From contig OX638350.1 in the NCBI GenBank assembly GCA_951813325.1, positions 2,833,954 through 2,897,953 of the forward strand: a stretch of DNA of 64,000 nucleotides, read 5' to 3'. The number at the start of each line of letters is the position of its first letter. Within the stretch, counting starts at the first letter, position 1. The translations under genes and the position numbers were made by a program. Positions 42,778 through 51,797 of the stretch are shown here, piece after piece. The notes below the pieces were generated by a model. It made no database searches. It worked only from the letters and a program-made list of their open reading frames with translations, and was not told the origin of the DNA. This DNA is from an uncultured Acidimicrobiales bacterium (lineage in GTDB: Bacteria > Actinomycetota > Acidimicrobiia > Acidimicrobiales > Bin134).

Positions 42778-44120
42778 GCCCCGGACATGGTGACCTCGGC
42801 CACCACCAGCGACACTCCAGCCGAGCTCATTGGCAGCCAGGTGAGGTCTGAGCCCACTTCCACCACGTCCAACAGCATCCGCTGAAGGGTGGAGGCAATG
42901 GTGATCTCCCGAATCGGCTCGGCCAACTCGCCATTTCGGATCCGCAGACCCTCGGCGCCGGTGGAGAAATCGCCGCTCACCGGGTTGACCCCCGAGTGCA
43001 AGCCCGAAACCCCCTGCACCAGCACCCCGTTGGCGATGCCGGCGATGAGCTCAGCGGGCGGGCGGTCGCCGGGTACCAGCGACAGCGCCTGACAACCCAC
43101 ACCGGGGGTGCTGGCATAGCCCCGCACCGCTGAGCCGGTGGACGCGGCGCCCGAGCGCCGACCGGTGTAGCTGTTGTGCAGGAATCGCTCGAGCCGGCCG
43201 CCGTCGAGCAACCGGTTGCGCCGGGTGGCCAGGCCCTCGCCGTCGGCGTCGGAGGCGGTGAAGGCTTCCGGGTTGGTGGGATCGTCAACCAAGGTGACAC
43301 CAGCGGCGGCCACCTGATCGCCCAGGCGGTCGGCGAACAGCGACCGGCCCTTGAGCACTGCTTCGCCCGACAGCGTGCCGCCGATGATGCCCAGGAACTG
43401 GGCGGTGACGAACGGGTCGAGCACCACGGTGACCCGCTCGGTGGGGGGTTGGACGGCACCCAGCATCCGGGTGGCCCGCTCCACCGCGTCGGCCGCAGCC
43501 TCCGCCACATTGAGGGTGCTGGGCTCTCGACCCACAGAGAAGCCGAAGCCGGTCTGGGTCTCGTCGCCCTCGGACGCCAGCGAGTAGGCAGTGAGAAAGC
43601 ACGAGGTGTCTCGCCCCGAACTGCGGATGCCGGTGGTGGTGGCGATAGCGTCGGCGCCCACCGCATCGCCGTAGTCGGCCGACTCCACCCCGACGATGCG
43701 GGGGTCGCCCGCCCGCACCGCCTGCTCCAGTTCCAGGGCCAGGTCGATCTTGGCCTCGGTGCCGAACTCCAACAGCGCCTCGTTGTAGAGATCGAGCTGC
43801 GGGGGAGCCACCCCGTCGGGCTCGGCCAGGCCGAAGAACTCGTCGGGAGAGCCGAACACCGCGTTGTCGCGAGCCTCGGACAGGGTCCCTTCCAGCACGT
43901 CGGGATCAAGGGTGCCGGCGTGGGCGAACCCTTGGCGGCCGTCGGCGATCACCCGGATGCCCACTCCCTGCGACTCGGCCACCGACAGCGACTCGATGTC
44001 CCCCTCATACACCCGCACCTCGGTCTCGCTGCTGTGGCCGACCACCGCCTCGATCTGCTCGCCGCCGCGGCCCCAGCCCACGATGCGCTCGGCGATCTCC
44101 AACAACTCTTCGGGGTTCAT
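42774..44120 (-). CDS. TldE/PmbA-family metalloprotease-type protein
   Basis: 448 residues of the TldD/PmbA fold: EVRVYEGDIESLSVAESQGVGIRV near residue 30, VLDPFVTAQFLGIIGGTLSGEAVLKGRSLFADRLG, then DGGRLERFLHNSYTGRR, GVSGLHSGVNPVSGDFSTGAEG and IRNGELAEPIREITIASTL. Lacks the HExxxH zinc motif, as TldE subunits do; it should pair with the TldD encoded 40 nt upstream to form the heterodimeric protease known to trim ribosomally made peptides. The TAG stop is shared with the edge of the 168-bp element. Confidence 0.88.
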   Translation of the reverse strand: MNPEELLEIAERIVGWGRGGEQIEAVVGHSSETEVRVYEGDIESLSVAESQGVGIRVIADGRQGFAHAGTLDPDVLEGTLSEARDNAVFGSPDEFFGLAEPDGVAPPQLDLYNEALLEFGTEAKIDLALELEQAVRAGDPRIVGVESADYGDAVGADAIATTTGIRSSGRDTSCFLTAYSLASEGDETQTGFGFSVGREPSTLNVAEAAADAVERATRMLGAVQPPTERVTVVLDPFVTAQFLGIIGGTLSGEAVLKGRSLFADRLGDQVAAAGVTLVDDPTNPEAFTASDADGEGLATRRNRLLDGGRLERFLHNSYTGRRSGAASTGSAVRGYASTPGVGCQALSLVPGDRPPAELIAGIANGVLVQGVSGLHSGVNPVSGDFSTGAEGLRIRNGELAEPIREITIASTLQRMLLDVVEVGSDLTWLPMSSAGVSLVVAEVTMSGA

Positions 44121-44160
44121 GCAGTGATCCTGTTGGTGCTCGGCCGGGGTCGAAAGCGGG

Positions 44161-45552
44161 TCACGCCGCGGTTCCGCCGATGGTCATCGAAGCCACCCGC
44201 AGGGTGGGCGTGCCGTCGCCCACCGGCACGCCCTGGCCGTCTTTGCCGCAGGTGCCCGGCGAGCCCATGGCGAAGTCGTTGCCCAGCGCCTCGATGCCGG
44301 CCAGCACCTCGGGGCCGTTGCCGATCAGGTTGCCCTCGCGGATCGGTGAATCGATCTGGCCGTTGACGATCAGGTAGGCCTCGCTCATGCCGAACACGAA
44401 GTCGCCGGTGGCGGTGTTGACCTGGCCACCGCCCAGGTGGGCCACGTACACCCCCCGGTCGGTGGCCGCGATGATGGCCTCGGGATCCTCGGTGCCGTTG
44501 GCCAGGTAGGTGTTGGTCATCCGCACCATGGGCAGGTGCTGATAGCTCTGGCGACGGCCGTTGCCCGAGCTCTCCCGCCCCTGTTTGCGGGCCCGCAGCA
44601 GATCCCACATGTAGTCGGTGAGCACCCCGCCCTCGATGAGCACGTTGCGCTGGGCGGGGCGGCCCTCGTCGTCGATGGCGTAGGCCCCCCACTCCCGGGC
44701 CATGGTGCCGTCGTCGATGAGGGTGACTTCGGGGTGGGCCACCTGCTCGCCCACCCGGTTGCGGAACACCGAGGCCTGCTTGGCCACCAGGTCGGCCTCA
44801 AGGCCGTGGCCGCAGGCCTCGTGGAACAGCACCCCGCCGCCGCCGGGTCCGATCACCACCGGCATCGAGCCGCTGGGCGCGGGCTGGGCCGCCAGCTTGG
44901 TGAGCGCCCGGTTGGCCGCGGTGCGGGCCAGGGCGTCCACCTCGTACTCGTCGAACAGCTCGAAGCCGATGGGGCGGCCCACGCTCTCAAACCCGGTCTG
45001 CATGCCGGTGTCGCCCACCGCCACGCACGACACCGCAAACCGAGTGCGCACCTGGTCGTCCCCGGCCAGCAGGCCGTCGCTGTTGGCCACCAGGATACGG
45101 CGACGCCCGTCGGCGTAGCGGGCCGACACCTGGGAGATGGCCGACCCGGCTGCCCGGGCGGCGTCGTCGGCTCGGCCCAAGAGCTCCACCTTGGTCGCCT
45201 TGGCCACCGTCTCGGGCAGCACCTCGACCTGGTGGGGCGCCGGGGCGTCCACCCGGTCGAGCGCCGCCGCCTTGCGGCCCCCGCCGCCGCCCCGGGCGGC
45301 GGCCGCCGCGGCCCGGGCCGCCTTGGCCAAGCCGGCCTCGCTCAGATCAGAAGTGTGGGCGAATCCGGTGGTCTCCCCCACCACCACCCGGATCCCCGCC
45401 CCCCGGGTGCGACCTGAGGTCAGCTCCTCCACTTTGCCGTCGTCCAACAACGCCGACGACGACTGCCGGTCCTCCACAAAGACCTCGGCAAACTCGCCCC
45501 CGGTCCGCAGCGCCTCAGACAGCGTGCCCGTAACCACAGACTCGTCAATCAC
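44161..45552 (-). CDS. tldD: TldD metallopeptidase
   Basis: 463 residues from GTG 45552, which has GGGAG 7 nt upstream; the frame runs to 45660 but that part is not family-like. The zinc motif is HEACGHGLEAD (HExxxH), with MREWGAYAIDDEGRPAQRNVLIEGGVLTDYMWD, VRMTNTYLANG and FVFGMSEAYLIVNGQI. It forms the active subunit with the TldE-like protein encoded just downstream. A hypervariable Gly/Ala patch (AAAAARGGGGGRKAAA) interrupts the N-terminal domain. Substrate peptides are not evident from the window. Confidence 0.93.
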   Translation of the reverse strand: MIDESVVTGTLSEALRTGGEFAEVFVEDRQSSSALLDDGKVEELTSGRTRGAGIRVVVGETTGFAHTSDLSEAGLAKAARAAAAAARGGGGGRKAAALDRVDAPAPHQVEVLPETVAKATKVELLGRADDAARAAGSAISQVSARYADGRRRILVANSDGLLAGDDQVRTRFAVSCVAVGDTGMQTGFESVGRPIGFELFDEYEVDALARTAANRALTKLAAQPAPSGSMPVVIGPGGGGVLFHEACGHGLEADLVAKQASVFRNRVGEQVAHPEVTLIDDGTMAREWGAYAIDDEGRPAQRNVLIEGGVLTDYMWDLLRARKQGRESSGNGRRQSYQHLPMVRMTNTYLANGTEDPEAIIAATDRGVYVAHLGGGQVNTATGDFVFGMSEAYLIVNGQIDSPIREGNLIGNGPEVLAGIEALGNDFAMGSPGTCGKDGQGVPVGDGTPTLRVASMTIGGTAA

Positions 45553-45623
45553 AGCTTCTCCCTTGCCTCGACGCCACAGCCTACTGCCACCTGGAATAGA
45601 AGCGACGAGCACCGCGTCACCGG

Positions 45624-45950
45624 TCAGATGCAGTTCACCGCGATGTTCAAGGCAGCACACACGTGCCGGCTGCGCTCAGCGCTCAGCGTGCCGAGCCGAT
45701 CGGTGAGCTCGCCCGCAGACACATTCAAGACGCTGTCAAGCTGCGCACAGCAAGCCTGCGGTACCGGATCCAAACCCGGCTCCAGCAGGACTTCTGTGAG
45801 CAGACCGCGAATGTTCGTCGTGCACGGTGCGACGATGACCCGCCGCAGCCGCTGAACCGCCACATCACGCGACAGCACAACCACAGGGCGCAGCGGCAGA
45901 TCAGGCGTCTCACACCACCAAACTTCGCCGTAGCGGGGAAGCCGCGTCAC
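45624..45950 (-). CDS. MazF-like toxin
   Basis: 108 residues with the MazF/PemK fold: RYGEVWWCETPDLPLRPVVVLSRD, RVIVAPCTTNIRGLLTEV and the closing AQLDSVLNVSAGELTDRLGTLS. Predicted sequence-specific RNase. Overlaps the upstream antitoxin gene by 4 nt (ATGA), the standard antitoxin-toxin order. No relation in sequence detail to the island MazF at 9490 beyond the family. Confidence 0.85.
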   Translation of the reverse strand: MTRLPRYGEVWWCETPDLPLRPVVVLSRDVAVQRLRRVIVAPCTTNIRGLLTEVLLEPGLDPVPQACCAQLDSVLNVSAGELTDRLGTLSAERSRHVCAALNIAVNCI

Positions 45951-46183
45951 ATCTCGCGTCGGGCGCTGAGAAACGACTCGATATCACCCCATGCATCGGG
46001 AGCATCAAGGGGTACTGAGCGATAAGCCTCGTAGTGACGGTCGATCTCGGCGCTGCGGCGCTCACGGCATAGCGCCGCCAGCGCCTCATCCATCAGACGA
46101 GCATCCCGCATACCCGGCATCGACTCTCTCGCAAGGGCAAGCAGTTGACCATCCACCGTCGTGCTGATCCGCTGCCGATTCAT
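45947..46183 (-). CDS. antitoxin of the MazEF-like pair
   Basis: 78 residues from ATG 46183: NRQRISTTVDGQLLALARES is a ribbon-helix-helix start, followed by a helical ARLMDEALAALCRERRSAEIDRHYEAYRSV and an acidic end. The long frame upstream of this ATG is an antisense shadow of the ThDP enzyme. ATGA overlap with the toxin gene. Should neutralise the toxin and repress the promoter. Confidence 0.8.
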   Translation of the reverse strand: MNRQRISTTVDGQLLALARESMPGMRDARLMDEALAALCRERRSAEIDRHYEAYRSVPLDAPDAWGDIESFLSARREM

Positions 46184-46260
46184 GCCACAAATGTAGCATG
46201 ACTCGCCATCCCTTCCTACCGGTAGAAAACCTAGGCCTCCTGCGAGCTTCGATCCTGTTC

Positions 46261-47895
46261 TCAGGCCAGGTTGGATCGGCGGGGGTAGGCGTGTTCGGGG
46301 TCGCAGATGATGTTCACCACGTAGGGAACGCCGGCGTTCAGGGCCCGCTTGAGGGCGGGAGCGATGTCGTCGGGACGCTCCACCGTCTCCCCGGCCCCGC
46401 CGAGGGCGGCCACCACCTGGTCGTAGCGGCACCCCTGTTGGAGGTCGGCGGCCACGTCGTAGCCGTACATCTGGCGCATGGGGTGCTTCTCCAGCCCCCA
46501 ACAGCCGTTGTTGCCCACCACGATGGCTACCGGCAGGTTGTGGCGCACCAGCGAGTCGGCGTCCATCAGCGAGAACCCGGCCGCCCCGTCGCCCAGCAAC
46601 AGCACCACCTGGCGGTCGGGGTGAACCACCCGGGCAGCCATGGCGTAGCCCAGCCCGGTGCCCAGGCAGCCGTAGGGGCCGGGATCGAGCCAGTGGCCCG
46701 GCCGGTAGGAGTCCACGAACCGCCCGGCGTAGGAGACGAAGTCGCCGCCGTCGCCGATCACCACCGCATCCCGGTCGAGCACCTGGCGCAGCTCCCCGAA
46801 CACCCGGGCGGGCAAGATCGGATCGGCTGCGGTGGCGAGCAGGTCCTCTTCCTCGGCCCGAGCGCCATCCTCTGCGTCGCGCAGCTGGGCCACCCATCGG
46901 GCGCGCTCCGCGGAGTGGGCCGGCGCGGGGCCGTCGGCCAGCGCCGCCAGCATCTGGGCCAAATCGCCCGACACTGCCGCGGCCGGCTGGGCGTGGGTCG
47001 ACACCGACTCGGCGCTGTCGGTCAGATGCACCACCTGGGCATCGCCGAACCGGCCGAACGAGAGCCGGAAGTCGAGCGGGGTCCCGGCCACGATCACCAG
47101 ATCGGCGTCGGTGCGCAGCATCCGCCGGGTGCGGCTGAAGAACAGCTCGTGATCGGCGGGCAGACATCCCCGGCCCAGCCCATTGGCGAACGCGGGCAGC
47201 CGCTGGGCCTCAACCCAGGCCCGCAACCCGTCCCAGGCGCCGTCCCAGTACACGTCGCTGCCCACCAGCAACGCGGGGCGGCGGGCGGCCGCCAATAACT
47301 CGGCCACTGCGGCCACCCCGTCGGCGTCGGGAGCCGCGCCCATCGCCATGGGCTCGTCGGGCACGGTCCCGGTGCCCTCGGAGAACAGCACGTCCATGGG
47401 GTAGTCCACGAACACCGGCCCGCGATGGGGGGTCATGGCCTCCTGCACCGCCCGGTAGGTGGCCAAGGACAGGTCGTCGCCGCCCCCGGCGGTGAGCGAC
47501 TGCTTGGCAACCGGGGCCAAAATGGGAACGTGGTCCAGTTCTTGGAGCGAGCCCGACCCCCAGCGGGCCTCCGGCGCCCGGCCGCCCAGCACCACCAGCG
47601 GCGCGCCGTTGAGCCGGGCGGTGGTCACCGCGCTCACCGAGTTGGTCACCCCCGGGCCGGCAGTAACCGCGGCCACCCCCGGCCGACGGGTCAGCTTGGC
47701 CAGGGCCTCGGCCGCGAACACCGCCGTCTGCTCGTGGCGCACGTCGTAGAGCACCACGTCGCCCCGGCGCACCGCGGCGTCATACAGCGGGAAAATATGG
47801 CCCCCCGACAGGGTGAAAAGCTCCTGCACACCGAAGGGGGCCAGCGCAGCCAGCACCTGATCGCCCCCGTGGCCCGTCACCGGTTTCCCCGACAT
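46261..47895 (-). CDS. thiamine diphosphate-dependent enzyme, acetolactate synthase / 2-hydroxyacyl-CoA lyase type
   Basis: 544 residues from ATG 47895. The PYR domain has QELFTLSGGHIFPLYDA and the catalytic Glu in DVRHEQTAVFAAEAL; TAGPGVTNSVSAV follows. The PP domain has GPYGCLGTGLGYAMAA and LLGDGAAGFSLMDADSLVRHNLPVAIVVGNN, the GDG...NN motif for Mg-ThDP. Similar to oxalyl-CoA decarboxylase and HACL-type enzymes as well as ALS large subunits; no regulatory subunit gene is near, favouring a catabolic lyase (inference). Confidence 0.87.
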   Translation of the reverse strand: MSGKPVTGHGGDQVLAALAPFGVQELFTLSGGHIFPLYDAAVRRGDVVLYDVRHEQTAVFAAEALAKLTRRPGVAAVTAGPGVTNSVSAVTTARLNGAPLVVLGGRAPEARWGSGSLQELDHVPILAPVAKQSLTAGGGDDLSLATYRAVQEAMTPHRGPVFVDYPMDVLFSEGTGTVPDEPMAMGAAPDADGVAAVAELLAAARRPALLVGSDVYWDGAWDGLRAWVEAQRLPAFANGLGRGCLPADHELFFSRTRRMLRTDADLVIVAGTPLDFRLSFGRFGDAQVVHLTDSAESVSTHAQPAAAVSGDLAQMLAALADGPAPAHSAERARWVAQLRDAEDGARAEEEDLLATAADPILPARVFGELRQVLDRDAVVIGDGGDFVSYAGRFVDSYRPGHWLDPGPYGCLGTGLGYAMAARVVHPDRQVVLLLGDGAAGFSLMDADSLVRHNLPVAIVVGNNGCWGLEKHPMRQMYGYDVAADLQQGCRYDQVVAALGGAGETVERPDDIAPALKRALNAGVPYVVNIICDPEHAYPRRSNLA

Positions 47896-48020
47896 TCGCC
47901 TCACCGTAACCTCCAATGAACCTCGCCGGGACAATAGCCTTGGCCGAATGACCCCGACGGCCGCCCCAGCTGTGTGCGCGGGCCTGGGAGCCCGGCTGCC
48001 CTGCGACAGCGAGCCGTGGT

Positions 48021-49016
48021 TTGACTGACAAGCACACCGCCCGCCGGGCGCTCAGCATCGCGCTCCGGGTAGGCGTCAGCGTGGCCCTGATTGCCCTGTT
48101 GATCTGGTGGTTGCCGTCGTTCGACGCCGACGAGCTGTGGCCCGACTTCAACTCGGCCACCCCCTTCTGGCTCATCGGCGCGTTGGTGCTCACCATGGCC
48201 AGCATGGTGCTGGCCACCGCCCGATGGTACGAAGTGGCCCGCGCCCTGGGGATGCAGGTCAGGCCCCAGCGCATGTTCTCGCACTACATGGCGGGGATGT
48301 TCATCTCCAATTTCGTGCCCACCACCGTGGGCGGCGACGTGCTGCGCATCGCCCGCCTCACCAACGACACCGACGACGGCCCCCACAGCTTTGCCTCAGT
48401 GCTGTTGGAACGGCTCAGCGGCTGGATCGCCCTGCCGGTGTTCTCACTCCTCGGCCTTGCCCTGAACGAAGAGCTGCGAGGGCTGGGGGCGCCTTCCCGA
48501 GTCGCCGCCATCACCGCCGGCCTCACGCTGCTGTCCCTGGGCCTGATCCTGATATTGGTGGGCAACCAGAGCTTCGGCCGCTGGGTCAGGAAGCACAACG
48601 GCTGGGTCCGATTCGTGAACGGGCTGCACACCGGCATCGACGAGCTGCGAGCCAAGCCCCGCGACACCGGACGGATCCTGCTCACCGCCTTCGCCTATCA
48701 GGCGGTGATGCTGGCCGCAGCCGGCTGTGCCGCCAAAGTTGTGGGAATCAATGGGCTGGGACCCACCGAGCTGATGGCCTTCATACCCGCGGTGCTCATC
48801 ATCCAGGTTCTGCCCATCGCCCTGGGCGGGCTCGGACTTCGGGAGGGGGCGCTGGTGCTGTTCCTCCACGACTTGGTGCTCGACGACGAGCGGGCCATCG
48901 CCATGGGCCTGCTGTTGTACTTCCTCACCGTGGCCGGCAGCCTGGTGGGGCTGCCGGCGCTGGTCTTCGGCGGCCGCCACTGGCAGAGGGTCACACGTTC
49001 TCGACATGGGCACTGA
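48021..49016 (+). CDS. LPG-synthase-TM/YbhN-family membrane protein
   Basis: 331 residues from TTG 48021, with about eight hydrophobic segments. Family landmarks include LIALLIWWLPSFDADELW, ATARWYEVARALG, MAGMFISNFVPTTVGGDVLRIARL, SVLLERLSGWIALPVFSLLG and VLPIALGGLGLREGALVLFL. Related proteins are the membrane part of MprF or the AglD/YbhN group, thought to move lipid-linked substrates. Next gene encodes a PAP2 protein on the same strand, so a lipid-linked pathway is possible. Confidence 0.87.
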   Translation: MTDKHTARRALSIALRVGVSVALIALLIWWLPSFDADELWPDFNSATPFWLIGALVLTMASMVLATARWYEVARALGMQVRPQRMFSHYMAGMFISNFVPTTVGGDVLRIARLTNDTDDGPHSFASVLLERLSGWIALPVFSLLGLALNEELRGLGAPSRVAAITAGLTLLSLGLILILVGNQSFGRWVRKHNGWVRFVNGLHTGIDELRAKPRDTGRILLTAFAYQAVMLAAAGCAAKVVGINGLGPTELMAFIPAVLIIQVLPIALGGLGLREGALVLFLHDLVLDDERAIAMGLLLYFLTVAGSLVGLPALVFGGRHWQRVTRSRHGH

Positions 49017-49046
49017 CCCCGGCTGGCATCTCCGCCTCACGCCGCC

Positions 49047-49829
49047 ATGAAGCTGTCCGCTCTGAAGCCGGGTTCCAAATCCAAGAGCCGGACCCGGCCC
49101 CGCTGGTACCTGGAGCTGGCCGTCATCGGCGCGTTCTACGGCGTCTACTCCTGGGTGCGCAACCAGTTCGGGTCAGCGGCGGTGCCGCCGGCCGAGGCCC
49201 AGGCCAACGCCGAGATGGCAATCGACTGGGAGCGAAGCATCGGGCTGTATTTCGAGCGCGACCTCCAAGACCTGTTCATCGGCTGGGTGGCATTCATCCA
49301 GTTCTGGAATCTCTTCTACGGGCTATTCCACTTCGCGGTCACCGCGTTCACGCTCATCTGGCTCTACTGGCGCCTCCCCCGGCACTACCCGTTCTGGCGC
49401 ACCACCGGGCTGGTGGCCACCGGCTCGGCCCTGGTGGGATTCGCGCTGTTCCCGCTGATGCCCCCCCGATTGCTGTCGGTGGGCGGCCGCTACGGCGGCG
49501 ACCTGCCCGACACCGGATATGTCGACACGGTGACCGATTTGGGCGGGCTGTGGTCATTCACCTCGGGCGCGGCCGAAACGCTCTCCAACCAGTACGCCGC
49601 CATGCCCAGCCTGCACTTCGCCTGGGCGATGTGGTGCTTTCTGGCGCTGCGCAAACACCTCGTCCACCCGATCGGAAAATGGGCCATCGCCGCCTACCCC
49701 TGGCTCACCCTGTTCGCCATCGTGGTGACGGCCAACCACTATTGGATCGACGCGGCGGGCGGGCTGGGCGCGCTGGGCGTGGGCTGGGCCGCGGCCCGGG
49801 GCTACCACAAGTTGCACAACCGCGAGTAA
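49047..49829 (+). CDS. PAP2-family membrane phosphatase/transferase
   Basis: 260 residues, about six hydrophobic segments. The PAP2 active-site parts appear late: AAMPSLHFAWAMWCFLAL (SxxH-type motif) and VTANHYWIDAAGG (H...D motif). The N-terminal half (IGLYFERDLQDLFIGWVAFI, HYPFWRTTGLVATGSALVGFALFPLMPPR) resembles inositol-phosphoceramide-synthase-like PAP2 proteins. It acts on lipid phosphates in the membrane; substrate unknown. A 37-bp duplication of its 3' end lies downstream. Confidence 0.87.
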   Translation: MKLSALKPGSKSKSRTRPRWYLELAVIGAFYGVYSWVRNQFGSAAVPPAEAQANAEMAIDWERSIGLYFERDLQDLFIGWVAFIQFWNLFYGLFHFAVTAFTLIWLYWRLPRHYPFWRTTGLVATGSALVGFALFPLMPPRLLSVGGRYGGDLPDTGYVDTVTDLGGLWSFTSGAAETLSNQYAAMPSLHFAWAMWCFLALRKHLVHPIGKWAIAAYPWLTLFAIVVTANHYWIDAAGGLGALGVGWAAARGYHKLHNRE

Positions 49830-49910
49830 CCTTAACCACGCCTACCTGTTGTGCGGTCCTCGGGGTACGGGCAGCTACCACAAGTTGCACAACCGCGAGT
49901 AACCTTAACC
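49801..49910. repeat. 37-bp direct duplication of the PAP2 gene 3' end
   Basis: 49801-49837 (ending YHKLHNRE, stop, CCTTAACC) is repeated exactly at 49874-49910, separated by 36 nt of unrelated sequence (ACGCCTACC...GGGCA). The second copy falls between the PAP2 stop and the dxs ribosome site. Both arms are identical, so the event is recent or an assembly effect. Confidence 0.8.
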
Positions 49911-49931
49911 CCCAATCCCGAGGGGAGGGAC

Positions 49932-51797
49932 GTGGACGCCAACCATCTGCCCAAAATCACCTGTCCGGCCGACCTCCGCCGACTGGGCGACGAGGAATTG
50001 GCCGAACTGGCTGAGGAGATCCGCGAGTTCATCATCGAGACGGTTCAGGAACATGGGGGCCACCTGGGCTCCAACCTGGGCGTGGTGGAGCTGACGCTGG
50101 CCCTTCACCTGGTGTTCGACTCTCCCCGAGACATCATCTTGTGGGATACCGGCCACCAGGCCTATGTCCACAAGATGCTCACTGGACGGCTGGACCAGTT
50201 CAAGACGCTGCGCAAGCCCGGCGGCTTGTCGGGTTACCCGAGCCGGGAGGAATCCCCCCACGACTGGATCGAGAACAGCCACGCCTCCACCGTGTTGAGC
50301 TACGCCCACGGTCTGGCCACGGCCCAACAGGCCCGCGAGGGCGAGCATCGGCGGGTGATCGCGGTGGTGGGCGATGGATCACTCACCGGCGGGGTGGCCT
50401 TTGAAGGGCTCAACAACATCGGGCACTCGGGCTGCGACGTGACCCTCGTGCTCAACGACAACGGCCGGTCGTATGCCCCCACCGTCTCCCGGCTGTCGGA
50501 AAGCCTGCTGCGGGTTCGGATGGACCCCCGCTATGTCCGCACCGACAACCAGCTCCGCAAGGTGCTCAACAGCATCCCCTGGGTGGGTGATCTAGCCGGC
50601 CGGACCCTGGGGGCCACCAAAGCGGCAGTACGAGAGATGGTGGAGCCCCGCACGTTCTTCGACGAGCTGGGCATCAACTACTTCGGCCCGTTCGACGGCC
50701 ACGACCTGGCCAAGCTGGAACGGGTCTTCAGCCGGGTTTCCCATCTGGAGGGGCCCTGCCTGGTGCATGTGCTGACCCAGAAGGGCCGAGGGCACGCCCC
50801 GGCCGAGAACGACCCGGTCAAGAACATGCACGATATGTCCTACGCCAAGCCGGGCAGCTACACCGAGGCGTTCACCAATGCGCTGATCAAAGAGGCCGAG
50901 GCCCGGCCTGAGTTGGTGGCCATCACCGCGGCCATGCCCGACTCCACCGGACTGCTGCCGTTCGCTGAGCGCTTCCCAGAACGCTGCTTCGACGTGGGCA
51001 TCGCCGAACAGCACGCGGTGACCGCGGCCGCGGGCATGGCCTTGGGCGGGCTCCGCCCGGTTGTGGCCATCTACTCCACATTCTTGACCCGGGCCATCGA
51101 CCAGGTGAACCTCGATGTGGGCCTGCACAACCAGCCAGTGGTGTTCTGCCTCGACCGGGCGGGCATCACCGGCGACGACGGGCCGTCGCACCACGGCGTA
51201 CTCGACATGGTGCTGCTCACCAAGATTCCGGGCATGACCGTGCTGGCCCCGTCGTCATATCAGGATCTTCAGCAGATGCTGCACGACGCCCTGGAGATCA
51301 CCACCGGCCCGGTGGCCCTGCGGTGGTCCAAGACCGCCGCCCCATCGGTGCCCGAAAACCAAGTGGGCTACGGCCTCAAAGGCCGCAAGGTGGCAGACGG
51401 CACCGACGTGTGCCTGCTGTCGGTGGGCAAGATGCTGGCCTCGGTGGAGGAAGCCGCCGCGCTGCTGGAGGCCGACGGCGTGTCGGCCACCGTGTGGGAC
51501 GTCCGCTGCGTCAAGCCCCTCGACGAGGACATGTTGAGCGACGCCGCCGGCCATCGGGCGGTGGTAACCGTCGAGGACGGCTGGCGGGAAGGCGGCGCGG
51601 GCAGCTCCGTCGCCGACCGTCTGGCCCATTCTGGCCACGAGGGGCCGGTGCCCGCCATCCGGGTGCTGGGCGTGCCCAACCAGTACATCCCCCAGGGAGT
51701 ACCCGACCAGATCCTCGCCGATTGCGGCCTCGACGCCGCCGGCATCGCCGACGCCGCCCGCCAAGCGCTAGCAGTCAAGGTTTCGCGAACTGGCTGA
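49932..51797 (+). CDS. dxs: 1-deoxy-D-xylulose-5-phosphate synthase
   Basis: 621 residues from GTG 49932, preceded by GAGGGGAGGG. Motifs: GHLGSNLGVVELTLALH, DTGHQAYVHKMLTGR, VVGDGSLTGGVAFEGLNN (ThDP site GDG...NDN), FGPFDGHDL, DVGIAEQHAVTAAAGMAL, CLDRAGITGDDGPSHHG. It makes DXP from pyruvate and glyceraldehyde 3-phosphate, the first step of the MEP isoprenoid pathway. The longer frame to 49851 runs through the duplicated repeat and is discarded. Its 3' end overlaps the convergent helicase gene by 23 nt. Confidence 0.96.
   Translation: MDANHLPKITCPADLRRLGDEELAELAEEIREFIIETVQEHGGHLGSNLGVVELTLALHLVFDSPRDIILWDTGHQAYVHKMLTGRLDQFKTLRKPGGLSGYPSREESPHDWIENSHASTVLSYAHGLATAQQAREGEHRRVIAVVGDGSLTGGVAFEGLNNIGHSGCDVTLVLNDNGRSYAPTVSRLSESLLRVRMDPRYVRTDNQLRKVLNSIPWVGDLAGRTLGATKAAVREMVEPRTFFDELGINYFGPFDGHDLAKLERVFSRVSHLEGPCLVHVLTQKGRGHAPAENDPVKNMHDMSYAKPGSYTEAFTNALIKEAEARPELVAITAAMPDSTGLLPFAERFPERCFDVGIAEQHAVTAAAGMALGGLRPVVAIYSTFLTRAIDQVNLDVGLHNQPVVFCLDRAGITGDDGPSHHGVLDMVLLTKIPGMTVLAPSSYQDLQQMLHDALEITTGPVALRWSKTAAPSVPENQVGYGLKGRKVADGTDVCLLSVGKMLASVEEAAALLEADGVSATVWDVRCVKPLDEDMLSDAAGHRAVVTVEDGWREGGAGSSVADRLAHSGHEGPVPAIRVLGVPNQYIPQGVPDQILADCGLDAAGIADAARQALAVKVSRTG

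Noticed and set aside
48107..50014. 635-codon plus-strand frame
   Set aside because: Out-of-frame shadow across the YbhN-like and PAP2 genes; low-complexity Arg/Pro/Gly composition.
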